64,000 nucleotides of DNA from Lysinibacillus sphaericus (GTDB taxonomy: Bacteria > Bacillota > Bacilli > Bacillales_A > Planococcaceae). The stretch covers positions 1 through 64,000 of the forward strand of contig NZ_SADV01000009.1 of the NCBI RefSeq assembly GCF_006864135.1. The letters run 5' to 3'. Shown one piece after another: positions 34,459-44,006 of this stretch (positions are counted from its first letter, which is position 1; the number at the start of each line of letters is the position of its first letter). The position numbers and the translations under genes were made by a program. The notes under the pieces are model-generated. The model worked only from the letters and a program-made list of their open reading frames with translations, was not told where the DNA came from and ran no database searches.

Positions 34459-35682
34459 TTAATTACTAATCATCACAAACATATGTCCCATTGTAGTATA
34501 ACCTGAGTCCTCCATACCCTTACGAACGCCTTGTAAATAAGAAGAATTATGTTCAATTGCTTTTGCAAGTTGTTGTATACATTCAATTACCATGTCTTGA
34601 GTTAATTTTTGCTGCTTTGAGGCCATACCAATCATATGTAATTTAATGAGTGTAAAATGAATAACAAGCATCATATAACTCTCGAACATTGTATTATAAT
34701 CATATGGAAATAGGTTTTTAAATATATAATTGACAACATAATTTTCAAGCATATAGCCTTGCTTTTTCATAAATGGTTCATACAATTCTAGATAGCTCTG
34801 TTGGTATTTAGCAATTGATTGATCCATGTCCTGCACTTCTTTATTGTCATTTTCGTCTAATAATAATCCATCTAATAATTGATGTAGAATCGCTAAATAC
34901 TTTTCCGATGACACTCCACCATCAGACATGCGATAACGTATTAAGTCTCTAGCCAAACTTAACTGAAAATTTAAGTTCCCTTCAATATTTTTTAATGATT
35001 CAATGAATTCTTCGTTATCTAAGCGGTTTAAATAATCTTCCATAATTGTAGGTAGCTGTTGCTCTAAGTCACTTAATTTTAATCGCTCAATTTTCTGAAT
35101 AAATAGACCTAAAATTATTAATCGGATTTCAATAGGTTGTTTACGATTTTGCATCAGCTGAATAGTAAAAACTCTCAAATCCCAAAATAGTGGATGCTTC
35201 TCCAAATTAAGTTCATTACTCATTAATCCACGAGTATCTTTGGGCTCCTCTGTCTCAATAAAACCTAAACCTTCTTCACGCAAGAGAGCAACTCTTGCTG
35301 CCTCAGGGCAAGATAAAGTTAAACTTTTTTCAACAAAAGAACCTACTTTAGTAAATTGTCTTGGATAAGTAGCACAAGTATTACATAAAAACTGTTCTCC
35401 CAATTCTTTATGAATACCACATAGCCCATCCTCTAACATCATATGACACTTCTTATTTTCATCTAACACTATTTTTGCGTAACTCGAATCGTCCTGTTGA
35501 CTTCGGTTACGCTTCACATAACGTTGTAGCTTCTCTCTTATTTCTGGATGTTTGACTTTACGATAATTTTGATAAGTCCTTTTATCTACCGTAATATTCC
35601 AGCCAGCACAACAAGTATCTTCACAAGCACCACCAATACAACTAAACTCTTCAAAATAATCTGGAATTAATATCGGCCTCAT
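34459..35682 (-). CDS. fliB: Flagellin lysine N-methylase FliB
   Basis: A 407-residue FliB. The cysteine-rich N-terminus is diagnostic: CIGGACEDTCCAGW (Cys15, 20, 24, 25) and later CHMMLEDGLCGIHKELG, CNTCATYPRQF and SCPEAARV, consistent with an iron-sulfur cluster. FliB transfers methyl groups to lysines of flagellin, first described in Salmonella. The C-terminal half is helical. It is the last gene of the modification operon, 45 bases after legF, so methylation and glycosylation enzymes are probably made together. The target lysines in the flagellin at 45804 cannot be assigned. Confidence 0.9.
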   Translation of the reverse strand: MRPILIPDYFEEFSCIGGACEDTCCAGWNITVDKRTYQNYRKVKHPEIREKLQRYVKRNRSQQDDSSYAKIVLDENKKCHMMLEDGLCGIHKELGEQFLCNTCATYPRQFTKVGSFVEKSLTLSCPEAARVALLREEGLGFIETEEPKDTRGLMSNELNLEKHPLFWDLRVFTIQLMQNRKQPIEIRLIILGLFIQKIERLKLSDLEQQLPTIMEDYLNRLDNEEFIESLKNIEGNLNFQLSLARDLIRYRMSDGGVSSEKYLAILHQLLDGLLLDENDNKEVQDMDQSIAKYQQSYLELYEPFMKKQGYMLENYVVNYIFKNLFPYDYNTMFESYMMLVIHFTLIKLHMIGMASKQQKLTQDMVIECIQQLAKAIEHNSSYLQGVRKGMEDSGYTTMGHMFVMISN

Positions 35683-35727
35683 ATTTACACATCCTAATTT
35701 CTCTTATTATAAATTAAATAGTTTTTA

Positions 35728-36408
35728 TTAGTGATTCGTATAAAGGTATTCACATATCTTAAAATCTTCTTCTGTATCAATATCGTACGATCTCTCAACT
35801 GGCATAACATATGCTATAGTTTCTTCTGTTATAAAGTTTCTCGTTTGTTTTAAAAGATCAATATTCGCAAGATATATTGCCCCATTTAACGTATATACTT
35901 TCGGCAAATCCTGACGTCTCGTTATCAAAGTCTGTTGTTTCAACAATGGTTGCATTTTAGTAGAACTATCTAATGTGTACATCCAATAAGGCGATTGCCC
36001 TACCTCACATACACTAACGCAGAACTCCGCATTTTCTTGTAAAAGCTGTTCTATACATCCATCTATATCTTCAACTAAGCGCAGGGGAGATGTTGGCTGT
36101 AACATAACAACATATTCGTAGTCAGAAAAATGCTCTAAAGCATGTAAAACTGGCTCAATTCCAGCTGTTGTATCTTCTGCTAAATTTGCAGGTCGTACAA
36201 AAGGAACATCCGCACCAAATTTTTGGGCCACCTGTAAGATTTCTTTATCCTCTGACGAAACAATTATTCTATCAATATATTTTGACTTTTTTGCTTCTTC
36301 AATTGTCCATGCAATTAGTGGTTTTCCTGCTAATTCTTTGATGTTTTTCCGTGGTACACCTTTTGAACCTCCGCGTGCAGGGATAATTGCTAAAACTTTA
36401 GGCTTCAT
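35728..36408 (-). CDS. legF: CMP-legionaminic acid (nonulosonate) cytidylyltransferase
   Basis: A 226-residue CMP-nonulosonate synthetase of the NeuA/LegF type that activates the sugar acid with CTP. Motifs: IIPARGGSKGVPRKNIKELAGKP-type start (nucleotide loop), LQPTSPLRL, and RSYDIDTEEDFKI at the C-terminus with the metal-binding Asp pair. The choice of legionaminic acid over sialic or pseudaminic acid comes from the PtmE-type gene just upstream and from LegB/LegC types in the operon. It overlaps ptmE by 11 bases. Confidence 0.9.
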   Translation of the reverse strand: MKPKVLAIIPARGGSKGVPRKNIKELAGKPLIAWTIEEAKKSKYIDRIIVSSEDKEILQVAQKFGADVPFVRPANLAEDTTAGIEPVLHALEHFSDYEYVVMLQPTSPLRLVEDIDGCIEQLLQENAEFCVSVCEVGQSPYWMYTLDSSTKMQPLLKQQTLITRRQDLPKVYTLNGAIYLANIDLLKQTRNFITEETIAYVMPVERSYDIDTEEDFKICEYLYTNH

Positions 36409-37450
36409 TTAAAAGCTCCTTAATTTCATTATTTGCTCTATTAAAATCATCCATTTGTCCAATATCTAACCAATATTCTCTAATTGGAAATACAGATGTT
36501 TTACTATTTTTTTCAATCATTCTCTCAAAAAGAGAAGGCATATCATAAAACTTATCCTGTGGAATCTGGTCAAGCACATCAGGATCTAATACATAAATTC
36601 CAGCATTTACAAAACTACGATGAATTGGTTTTTCTCTAATTGTCACCAAATCTGTACCATCAGTTTCAATAACACCATATGGAATTTGATATTCATATTC
36701 TCTTACACACATCGTTGCAACTGATTTATGCTCCATATGGAATTGCATAAGTTGGTCAAAGTTAATTTGTGTTAGCAAATCTCCATTCATCACAAAAAAT
36801 GGTTTCGTCGGTCTATTTTTTAGTAATGAAAGAGCCCCGGCAGTCCCCATTTTCTTGTCTTCCTCAATATATTCAATTGTTACATCAAATGCTTCTCCAT
36901 TTTGAAAATAGTCCTGGATAACCTCTTTTTTGTAATTCACAGAGAAAATAAAGTCAGTATAGCCATATTGCTTAAAACCTTCTATTATTGTTTCTAAAAT
37001 AGGTTTATTCCCAACTCTAAGCATTGGTTTTGGTGTATCATTTGTTAATGGTCGCAACCTTGTACCTAGTCCACCAAGCATTAATACAACCTTGTTTTTA
37101 TTTAAAGAAGTTTCAATATTATCAGCAAAAAGTATATTAATAATTCTATTATTATCATCCACTATAGGTAACTGCTTAAGCATTTTAGATTTCATTAGTT
37201 GCTTATATTTATGATATTTTTTACCTCTCCTTGCACTTATTGGATCTGGGTTCATTATAGAAGTAATTGTTACATCGAGACCCTCACCTCGCAAAATACC
37301 ACGGCGAATATCTCCATCCGTTACAGTCCCAAGTAAATGTTGTTCTTCATCAACGACTACTGCAAATTGCAAAGAAGAATCATCAATGATTTTCATTGTA
37401 TCTAGTAAAGTATTATTTTTATTAACTAATGTTTTTTGCCATTGCTTCAT
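36398..37450 (-). CDS. ptmE: CBS-domain nucleotidyltransferase, PtmE-like (GlcN-1-P guanylyltransferase)
   Basis: A 350-residue protein with two CBS modules (residues about 1-110: LQFAVVVDEEQHLLGTVTDG, KQLPIVDDNNRIINI) and a sugar nucleotidyltransferase domain (VVLMLGGLGTRLRPLTNDTP, with Arg and later Lys). In Campylobacter jejuni the same architecture, PtmE, makes GDP-glucosamine and marks the GDP-linked legionaminic acid route. CBS modules suggest control by adenine nucleotides. The ATG at 37450 follows GGAAG and is preferred over an in-frame extension that runs into the preceding gene. Confidence 0.86.
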   Translation of the reverse strand: MKQWQKTLVNKNNTLLDTMKIIDDSSLQFAVVVDEEQHLLGTVTDGDIRRGILRGEGLDVTITSIMNPDPISARRGKKYHKYKQLMKSKMLKQLPIVDDNNRIINILFADNIETSLNKNKVVLMLGGLGTRLRPLTNDTPKPMLRVGNKPILETIIEGFKQYGYTDFIFSVNYKKEVIQDYFQNGEAFDVTIEYIEEDKKMGTAGALSLLKNRPTKPFFVMNGDLLTQINFDQLMQFHMEHKSVATMCVREYEYQIPYGVIETDGTDLVTIREKPIHRSFVNAGIYVLDPDVLDQIPQDKFYDMPSLFERMIEKNSKTSVFPIREYWLDIGQMDDFNRANNEIKELLNEA

Positions 37451-37454
37451 AGAA

Positions 37455-38078
37455 TTACACTTCCTTTGCAGGTACGCCAACTGCTTTTATGCCATTTGCA
37501 ATATTATTAACCACAACTGCTCCTGCACCAATTAAACAGTTTGATCCTATATGAATGCCTTGAATAATTGTTGCACCTGTTCCGACATGTGTCCCTTTTT
37601 GGATATGGACACTACCCGATATCTTAGTGCCTGGCGCAATATGTATATGGGAACCTATTTGACAATCATGATCAATTAGCGCACCAGTGTTTATAATACT
37701 ATTATCGGCAACTGTTGTATTCGTTTGAATAATAGTACCAGCCATTATTTGAACTCCTTGTCCTAATTGAACGGAAGGAGCAATAATGGCTGAAGGATGG
37801 ATTACAGATTTAAAATGATACTTTTTTTGCGTAAATGCATTAAATATTTTTTCCCTTAATGGTGACGGCTTAACAGCCCCTATAGCAAGTACTAGTTCGA
37901 TGTCAGATGGATTATGATCTTCTATTACCTCATCAGATCCTAAGTAAGTTAAATCAAAATCATTCTCTTCTATAGTCGGTGCAGTAAATCCGGTAATCGT
38001 TTGCTTCTGTGCAAGTAAAATTTCTGTTAATACCGAGGCATGCCCCCCATTCCCAATAATAATAATTGGTTTATTCAT
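37455..38078 (-). CDS. legH: Hexapeptide N-acetyltransferase, LegH/PglD/NeuD-like
   Basis: A 207-residue enzyme. The N-terminus has a Rossmann-like start (IIIIGNGGHASVLTEILL), as in PglD and NeuD, and from about residue 95 it is a left-handed beta helix of hexapeptide repeats (IIAPSVQLGQGVQIMAGTII; INTGALIDHDCQIGSHIHIA, with the catalytic His). The expected reaction is acetyl-CoA-dependent N-acetylation of the 4-amino sugar made by LegC. Its place between legI and ptmE supports this. It overlaps legI by eight bases. Confidence 0.85.
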   Translation of the reverse strand: MNKPIIIIGNGGHASVLTEILLAQKQTITGFTAPTIEENDFDLTYLGSDEVIEDHNPSDIELVLAIGAVKPSPLREKIFNAFTQKKYHFKSVIHPSAIIAPSVQLGQGVQIMAGTIIQTNTTVADNSIINTGALIDHDCQIGSHIHIAPGTKISGSVHIQKGTHVGTGATIIQGIHIGSNCLIGAGAVVVNNIANGIKAVGVPAKEV

Positions 38079-39150
38079 CTATTAGCTCATCCTCTTCATA
38101 TGATCTTGAAGCAATTTCACCTATGAAAGACCAGTATTTAGAAGGTTGAATACCATCTCCAGGTCTTTTTACAGTCAAATTGTTAACCGAGAATACTTCA
38201 CCTGCTTGTATCTGATTTTTAGCAACTAAGCTTTTCCGTGCAGGAATGCGATTTTGTAGTTCTATAGGTGTTGGACATTTTATGCCATTTCCTAAAGCCT
38301 GTTCTACTTCTCTAATTCCTATTATCATTGACTTAAGTTCATCTGGGTTTAATGAGGCCACATGATCCGGTCCTTCTAACGTTTTATCTAATGTAAAATG
38401 CTTTTCTATTACTGTTGCACCCATACCTACTGCTACAAGCGGGATATGGATTCCTTCAGAATGATCTGATAATCCAATAGGTAATTGAAAGACTTTTTTC
38501 ATTTCAAGCATCGCTTTTAAATTAATGGAATCCATTGGCGCTGGATATTGTGTGGTACAATGTAAAAGTGTTACGAATTTTTGTAACGCTGCTTTCGCTT
38601 CTTCAGTAGCATAAAAACTATATACTCGCTCTATCGTAACAGGTTCCTTAGATTTCACTAAACCATAGGCTATAAATGCTAATGCCTCGTGAATCTCTTC
38701 AATAGTTGCCATTCCAGTGGATAAGATAATTGGTTTTTGTTTCGTTGCAATATAATGAATGAATGGTGCATTCGTTAATTCCCCTGAAGGAATTTTAACC
38801 GTTGCAATCTCAATTTCATCTAGTAAAAAATCGACACTTTCAAAGTCAAAAGGTGTCGATAGAAATTCAATTTGCTCTGTTTGACAAAATGACTGCAATT
38901 CAATAAATTCCTCGTAAGTTAATTCTAGCTTTTTTAACATTGCAAATTGAGATGTTGCTTCTTTCAAATTTTCAACTTGATATGCTGCTTGCTGTGCCTG
39001 CTTTGTAACTAGATTTTCTGCTTTAAATGTTTGAAATTTTACCGCGTCTGCCCCAGCTTCTTTTGCAACCATTACTAGCTCTTTTGCCATTTTCAATGAA
39101 CCATTATGATTGACACCAGCTTCAGCGATGATATATGTTTTATTCTTCAT
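38071..39150 (-). CDS. legI: Legionaminic acid synthase (NeuB family)
   Basis: A 359-residue NeuB-type enzyme that condenses the 6-carbon sugar with phosphoenolpyruvate to the nonulosonic acid. The TIM-barrel domain has AEAGVNHNG, AGADAVKFQTF, STPFDFESVDFL, KIPSGELTN, LSTGMAT and GLSDHSEG; the C-terminal SAF/antifreeze-like domain begins near ARKSLVAKNQIQAGEVFS. These segments are shared with sialic, legionaminic and pseudaminic synthases; legionaminic is favoured by the operon content. Overlaps legG by four bases. Confidence 0.9.
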   Translation of the reverse strand: MKNKTYIIAEAGVNHNGSLKMAKELVMVAKEAGADAVKFQTFKAENLVTKQAQQAAYQVENLKEATSQFAMLKKLELTYEEFIELQSFCQTEQIEFLSTPFDFESVDFLLDEIEIATVKIPSGELTNAPFIHYIATKQKPIILSTGMATIEEIHEALAFIAYGLVKSKEPVTIERVYSFYATEEAKAALQKFVTLLHCTTQYPAPMDSINLKAMLEMKKVFQLPIGLSDHSEGIHIPLVAVGMGATVIEKHFTLDKTLEGPDHVASLNPDELKSMIIGIREVEQALGNGIKCPTPIELQNRIPARKSLVAKNQIQAGEVFSVNNLTVKRPGDGIQPSKYWSFIGEIASRSYEEDELIDE

Positions 39151-40274
39151 AAATCATAAAACCCCTTTTGAATAGAAAATGAAGGTAAACTGCGTAAAAC
39201 TGTAATTATTTTTTCAGATACTATTCCATCACCAAATATATGTTCATACTTATCGCTAAACTCCCTTGCTTTTTCAATAGTATTACGTATATTTTCAGTA
39301 TCCATATTTGTATTAAATACTGAATTGGGATGCTCACGCCCTTCCTGACGGTTTCCACAATTAACAGTAGGTGTCCCTAAATAAGGAACTTCAATTAACC
39401 CACTAGAAGAATTTCCAATAACAACATCAGCATTCTTCACTGCACTTAAATACTTTAACTGACCCAGTGAATCAAATATTTTAGCATTACTATGATTTAA
39501 TATGAATTGTTGAATAGTTTCATTAATCATCCTTCCTCCATTATCAGCATTTGATTTAGTAAACACTAGATTAATATCAGGATAATTTTCCAATGCCTTT
39601 AACAATTCGTATATCCCATTTATACGACCATTCGTTTCAGGATGATATGTTATTAAAAACATAGGTCGTTGCTCATCAAGCTGAAGTTTTTGAAATAGTT
39701 CATGTCGCGTCAGGAGGTTCAAATTCGCAATATTTTCTATTCCGAGAGCACCGACATTATAGACACGTTCTGGAGATTCGCCTAATTGAATAACACGTTT
39801 ACGATGGGATTCTGTACTTGTAAAATGCCAGGTAGCCATTTTTGTAATGGCATGACGAATAGCATCATCATACGCACCAAAAGTACATTCACCCCCATGT
39901 ATATGTGCAATAGGTATTTGCATAATAAGCGCTGTTTGAGCGACTGCTAACATTTCAAAACGATCACCTAAAATGATAATTAAATCTGGTTGTAAACGGT
40001 TAAGTGCATCTGCAAAACTAATTGTGGCAAGTCCTATCGACTTCACGATGCCAGTGGGAGAATCCGCAGATAAAAGAATTTCTATTTTTTCATCAATCAA
40101 AAAACCATCATTTTCAATTTCTTTATATGTGCTTCCAAACTCTGGAGATAAATGCATTCCCGTTACAACCATTTGTAAATCAAATTCTTTATCTTTTTGA
40201 AATTGCTTAGCAAGATTTGATAATAAACCGTACTCTGCTCTAGTACCAGTCACAATACAAATTTTACGTTTCAT
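39147..40274 (-). CDS. legG: UDP-sugar hydrolysing 2-epimerase (LegG/NeuC)
   Basis: A 375-residue epimerase of the hydrolysing GlcNAc 2-epimerase type: CIVTGTRAEYGLLSNL at the start, LIIILGDRFEMLA, IAHIHGGECTFGAYDDAIRH and the SGLIEVPYLGTPTVNCG segment. It releases the nucleotide and inverts C2 to give the free 2,4-diacetamido sugar for LegI. The operon order legB-legC-legG-legI is the standard nonulosonate arrangement. Overlaps both neighbours by four bases. Confidence 0.9.
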   Translation of the reverse strand: MKRKICIVTGTRAEYGLLSNLAKQFQKDKEFDLQMVVTGMHLSPEFGSTYKEIENDGFLIDEKIEILLSADSPTGIVKSIGLATISFADALNRLQPDLIIILGDRFEMLAVAQTALIMQIPIAHIHGGECTFGAYDDAIRHAITKMATWHFTSTESHRKRVIQLGESPERVYNVGALGIENIANLNLLTRHELFQKLQLDEQRPMFLITYHPETNGRINGIYELLKALENYPDINLVFTKSNADNGGRMINETIQQFILNHSNAKIFDSLGQLKYLSAVKNADVVIGNSSSGLIEVPYLGTPTVNCGNRQEGREHPNSVFNTNMDTENIRNTIEKAREFSDKYEHIFGDGIVSEKIITVLRSLPSFSIQKGFYDL

Positions 40275-41431
40275 CGTGACCCCTCACTTATTGGTGTGCT
40301 AGGAATATTGACAACACATTTATTTAACTGTTCTGTCACACTTAAGTCTGATTTTGGACAGTTTTGATATATTGCTAAGTGGTGCATCGGCGTCCAAATA
40401 GGGCGACTCATTACACCTTGCTCATTTAAAAAGTCCAACACCTCATCACGATTTAATCGCTCATCGAGTATAATTGTTTGTAACCAATAATTACTTTTAG
40501 TATTTGCAGGCTCTTTAAATAAATGAACACCATCTAAATTAACCACCCATTGCTCATACTGCTTTGTTAACTCGCGCTTTTGTTGGATAAACATCGGCAT
40601 TTTTTCTAATTGCGCACAGCCTAACGCAGCGTTTAAATTCGGCATGCGGTAATTAAACCCGATTTCATCGTGCTCATATTTCCATCGATGCGGAACTTTA
40701 GCAGTTGTTGTTAAATGTTTGGCATAGTCAGCTAATGCATCATCATTTGTCACAATCGCGCCACCACCGCCAGTTGTCATTATTTTATTGCCATTAAAAC
40801 TCATTGCACTTACTTTTCCAAAGCTACCTGTATGTTTTCCATTATAATATGAGCCTAATGACTCCGCTGCATCTTCAACAAGAATCAAATTATACATATC
40901 ACATACTTGAAGTAACCCTTCTACATCAACTGCATGACCGAATGTATGCATCGGTACAAGTGCTGAAATACGTCTTCCTGTTTCTCTATTATAAAGCTGA
41001 TTGTTTTGTAGTTTTCCAATTTGCTCTAAGTAAATTTTTAATTTATCTGCATCAACACCTAAAGTCTTAAAGGAAACATCTATAAAGTGTGGAACTGCAC
41101 CTAAATATGACACAGCATTGGCTGTTGCAATAAAAGTAAGTGAAGGCATTAAAACTTCGTCTTCTGCCTTTACGCCTGCAACCTTTAATGCAATATGCAG
41201 TGCAGATGTACCATTTACAACAGCAACTGCACGCTTAACACCGACAAATTCAGCTAAGTCCTCCTCAAAACGATTAACATAAGCTCCCACTGAGGACACC
41301 CAACCTGATTTTACACACTCTGTCACATATTCAACTTCTTTATCATTGAACGTGGGCTCATGTAAAGGCACAAACTCTTTTCCATAAAACTGCTTTACAT
41401 TATCTGCAAATTCCAACCATTGAGTATTCAT
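40271..41431 (-). CDS. legC: PLP-dependent sugar aminotransferase (LegC)
   Basis: A 386-residue DegT/DnrJ/EryC1-type aminotransferase. It has VVNGTSALHIALKVAG, the PLP-Asp region VEDAAESLGSYYNGKHTG, and SFNGNKIMTTGGGGAI containing the Schiff-base Lys. It adds the amino group at C4 of the keto sugar produced by LegB. The longer N-terminus with GKEFVPLHEPTFNDKE is typical of LegC rather than PseC. It overlaps legB by four bases. Confidence 0.9.
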   Translation of the reverse strand: MNTQWLEFADNVKQFYGKEFVPLHEPTFNDKEVEYVTECVKSGWVSSVGAYVNRFEEDLAEFVGVKRAVAVVNGTSALHIALKVAGVKAEDEVLMPSLTFIATANAVSYLGAVPHFIDVSFKTLGVDADKLKIYLEQIGKLQNNQLYNRETGRRISALVPMHTFGHAVDVEGLLQVCDMYNLILVEDAAESLGSYYNGKHTGSFGKVSAMSFNGNKIMTTGGGGAIVTNDDALADYAKHLTTTAKVPHRWKYEHDEIGFNYRMPNLNAALGCAQLEKMPMFIQQKRELTKQYEQWVVNLDGVHLFKEPANTKSNYWLQTIILDERLNRDEVLDFLNEQGVMSRPIWTPMHHLAIYQNCPKSDLSVTEQLNKCVVNIPSTPISEGSR

Positions 41432-42429
41432 ATATTATAAACATCTGCCTTATATTGAGATAAGTTCTTAGGATTTGTAAACCATTCTATTGTTTCTTCA
41501 AGACCTCGATGGAAGCCTTCTTTGCCACCATATTGTGGCTCCCACCCTAGTAGTTCCTTCGCCTTTTTATTCTCTGCCCAAAGACGTTCGACTTCACTTT
41601 TTTCAGGACGGAAACGTTTTTCATCTGTTTCGATAGTTAAATCTACACCCATAATATCTGCAATCATTTGTGCAGTTTCACCAATTGAAACCTCATAATT
41701 TGAACCAATATTAATGACTTCACCAATTGAATTAGTAGATTCCATTACAGATATAAAACCGTTAACTGTATCTTTTACATAGTTAAAATCACGTGTAGGG
41801 CTTATAGCTCCTAGTTTAATGTTCGTTTTGCCACTTGCCAATTGACTTATAATTGTCGGTATAACCGCTCGAGCAGATTGTCGTGGTCCATATGTATTAA
41901 ACGGACGAATAATAGATACAGGTGTATCAAATGAGCGATAAAATGACAAAGCCATTTGATCAGCACCAATTTTTGATGCAGAATAAGGTGATTGCCCTTG
42001 TAATGGATGCTCTTCGTCGATTGGTACGTATAATGCTGTCCCATATACTTCACTTGTAGAAGTGTGTACCACCTTTTCTACGCCTAACTCTTTTGCTGCT
42101 TGTACAACATTTAATGTCCCTGTCACATTTGTATCTACATACGTTGCAGGAGAATGATAGGAATACGGAATTGCAATTAAAGCTGCTAAATTAAGGACAT
42201 GCGTACAACCCTTCATAGCTTCTTTAACACCATACGGATCACGGATATCCCCCGCAAACACATCCAATGATGTTTTAATTTCCGATGATGACTGGTCTAA
42301 CCAGCCCCATGAATTAAATGAATTATAATAAACAAACGCACGAACATCATAACCTTGTCGTACTAATGTTTCTGTTAAATGTGAGCCTATGAAGCCATCT
42401 GCTCCTGTTACCAAAATCTTTTTTTGCAT
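41428..42429 (-). CDS. legB: NDP-sugar 4,6-dehydratase (LegB)
   Basis: A 333-residue short-chain dehydratase of the extended SDR family: nucleotide loop GADGFIGSHL, the catalytic TSTSEVYGTAL and YSASKIGADQMAL (Tyr-x3-Lys), and RPFNTYGPRQS. It removes water across C4-C6 of a nucleotide-linked N-acetylglucosamine, the first committed step. In the presence of PtmE a GDP-linked substrate is likely. ATG at 42429 is used; a GTG one codon earlier is possible. First of the seven sugar genes. Confidence 0.9.
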   Translation of the reverse strand: MQKKILVTGADGFIGSHLTETLVRQGYDVRAFVYYNSFNSWGWLDQSSSEIKTSLDVFAGDIRDPYGVKEAMKGCTHVLNLAALIAIPYSYHSPATYVDTNVTGTLNVVQAAKELGVEKVVHTSTSEVYGTALYVPIDEEHPLQGQSPYSASKIGADQMALSFYRSFDTPVSIIRPFNTYGPRQSARAVIPTIISQLASGKTNIKLGAISPTRDFNYVKDTVNGFISVMESTNSIGEVINIGSNYEVSIGETAQMIADIMGVDLTIETDEKRFRPEKSEVERLWAENKKAKELLGWEPQYGGKEGFHRGLEETIEWFTNPKNLSQYKADVYNI

Positions 42430-42434
42430 CACAC

Positions 42435-43661
42435 TTATCCCTCTTCTTCTAAATAATTATTCATTTTTTTTGCTATTAATTCTGCAAATTTCTCTTCTCT
42501 TATCAAAGGAACTTTCTTGATTTTGGCTCCTTTTATAGCCGTGTTAAATACTTTCACTTTTGTTTTTTCCATTTTTTGATTATACCAATACCAAAATACT
42601 TGGAACATCGCTGTTGTATGAATATTGCTTTCATCATTTGCTTCTATATTTCTTAAAAAAGTATCATTAGAAGCATTTCTCCCTGATGTAGAATCTATTG
42701 CATGCGTTTGATTACCCGGGAATCCCAAATCTTGACCAAATAAAACTACAGTATCGTATCCTAAATACTCAAGTAAGCTAAAGGCTGTGGTCCCTACAGA
42801 TCCCCCTGTTTCAATTAGCGGTGCATTTCGCTTTTCAGCCTCTTCCTCAGCTAATTTATATCCTTGCTGGAAAAGTATATAGCGTTTACTACAATGTAGA
42901 GCTACGCTTTTATAGTTTGCAGTACATAAATAATACAACTCACCTTCAAAATTTAAATCTTGAAACTGGAGTATAGTCTCATCATTAGCATCAGATAAAA
43001 TCGCACCTTTTGGTATAATTCCATTTGCCAATAATTTTTTTAATGCCGCCCCTACAACATAAATATCCACTTGTTGTTGATACTTCTTTAACCATAGTAT
43101 TGTATCGTTCAGCGATGGTCCCGCTGCAACTAAACAACCAATTCTACTCTGTTTTTTTACTTGAATGATGTCGTCATCTAAAATAGTATTGTAGTAAAAA
43201 TTTTCTTCCATTTTACTTGAATCTCTTTTAAGAGAAAGTTGGTTTATTTTTATCACTTCTAAAATTGAAAATAAGGGATGACTTTGACCAATCCCTTTAA
43301 TCCAGACATTTGGAAGTAAAATTTGAACATTATCATGAAGTTCTTTTTGACTTAAATCATGAACTATATGTACATTTTCCTTTTTCCACCAATGATCACT
43401 ATTATGAGCTAAAAACAATTCATATTCATGTTTATCAAAATAATATACCGTCACGGGTTTATTTTTACTTTGGCTAATAAGTGCCTTTAAATGATATCCT
43501 AAACCCAAACCAATTAATAAGTAACTTTTTGCCTCTGCATTAATCTCGGCATTTATCCAGCGTAAAGCATCTTCTTTTGGTCGGTACTTGCTATAGATAA
43601 AGACCCCATTTAACTGTAATGTAGGTTCTGCATTTTTCGCTCGTTCTACTAGCCATTGCAA
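42435..43661 (-). CDS. Motility accessory factor-like protein, DUF115 (copy 2)
   Basis: A 408-residue protein of the Maf/DUF115 family. Residues about 150-330 form the conserved core: VAAGPSLNDTILWLKKYQQ (glycine loop), DIYVVGAALKKLLANGIIP, LSDANDETILQFQD and VVLFGQDLGFPGNQTHA. Maf proteins are required for flagellin glycosylation in Campylobacter, Helicobacter and Clostridium and are considered nonulosonate transferases. This member is shorter than the one at 44007, mainly in the N-terminus. The start is TTG at 43661, just after the stop of the preceding gene; no better ATG is available near it. Confidence 0.85.
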   Translation of the reverse strand: MQWLVERAKNAEPTLQLNGVFIYSKYRPKEDALRWINAEINAEAKSYLLIGLGLGYHLKALISQSKNKPVTVYYFDKHEYELFLAHNSDHWWKKENVHIVHDLSQKELHDNVQILLPNVWIKGIGQSHPLFSILEVIKINQLSLKRDSSKMEENFYYNTILDDDIIQVKKQSRIGCLVAAGPSLNDTILWLKKYQQQVDIYVVGAALKKLLANGIIPKGAILSDANDETILQFQDLNFEGELYYLCTANYKSVALHCSKRYILFQQGYKLAEEEAEKRNAPLIETGGSVGTTAFSLLEYLGYDTVVLFGQDLGFPGNQTHAIDSTSGRNASNDTFLRNIEANDESNIHTTAMFQVFWYWYNQKMEKTKVKVFNTAIKGAKIKKVPLIREEKFAELIAKKMNNYLEEEG

Positions 43662-43662
43662 T

Positions 43663-44004
43663 TTATTGTACCGTACCTTTTGCGCGAACTACTTCTTCAA
43701 AAAAAGGAGCGATTTCATATTCAAACATATCGGCAACTAATACGTAATCTTGCTTTTCTAAACCATCGTTTACCTCTATTAAAAACTCTTGTATTTGCTC
43801 AATATTTAATGCTACTTCAGCACCGTTTTTTACTAATAGGTCACATGCTTGCGAAAGCCAAAGTACACCTTCTGAAAAAGCTTTAATCGCTATTAAAGCA
43901 TCATTTAGTTTGTCCTCACGTAAGTAGTTAGCAATATATATAGCCCCACCTGGTATCTTCTTAACATAGTCATTATAACTTTCGATAAGTTCATTAAACT
44001 CCAT
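43663..44004 (-). CDS. Small helical protein between two Maf genes, unknown function
   Basis: A 113-residue, acidic, mostly helical protein (for example ALIAIKAFSEGVLWLSQACD, LEKQDYVLVADMFEYEIAPF). I do not recognise a domain. It is packed between the two Maf genes with one- or two-base gaps, so it is made with them; an adaptor or chaperone for Maf or flagellin is a fair guess, nothing more. Confidence 0.8.
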   Translation of the reverse strand: MEFNELIESYNDYVKKIPGGAIYIANYLREDKLNDALIAIKAFSEGVLWLSQACDLLVKNGAEVALNIEQIQEFLIEVNDGLEKQDYVLVADMFEYEIAPFFEEVVRAKGTVQ

Positions 44005-44006
44005 TT

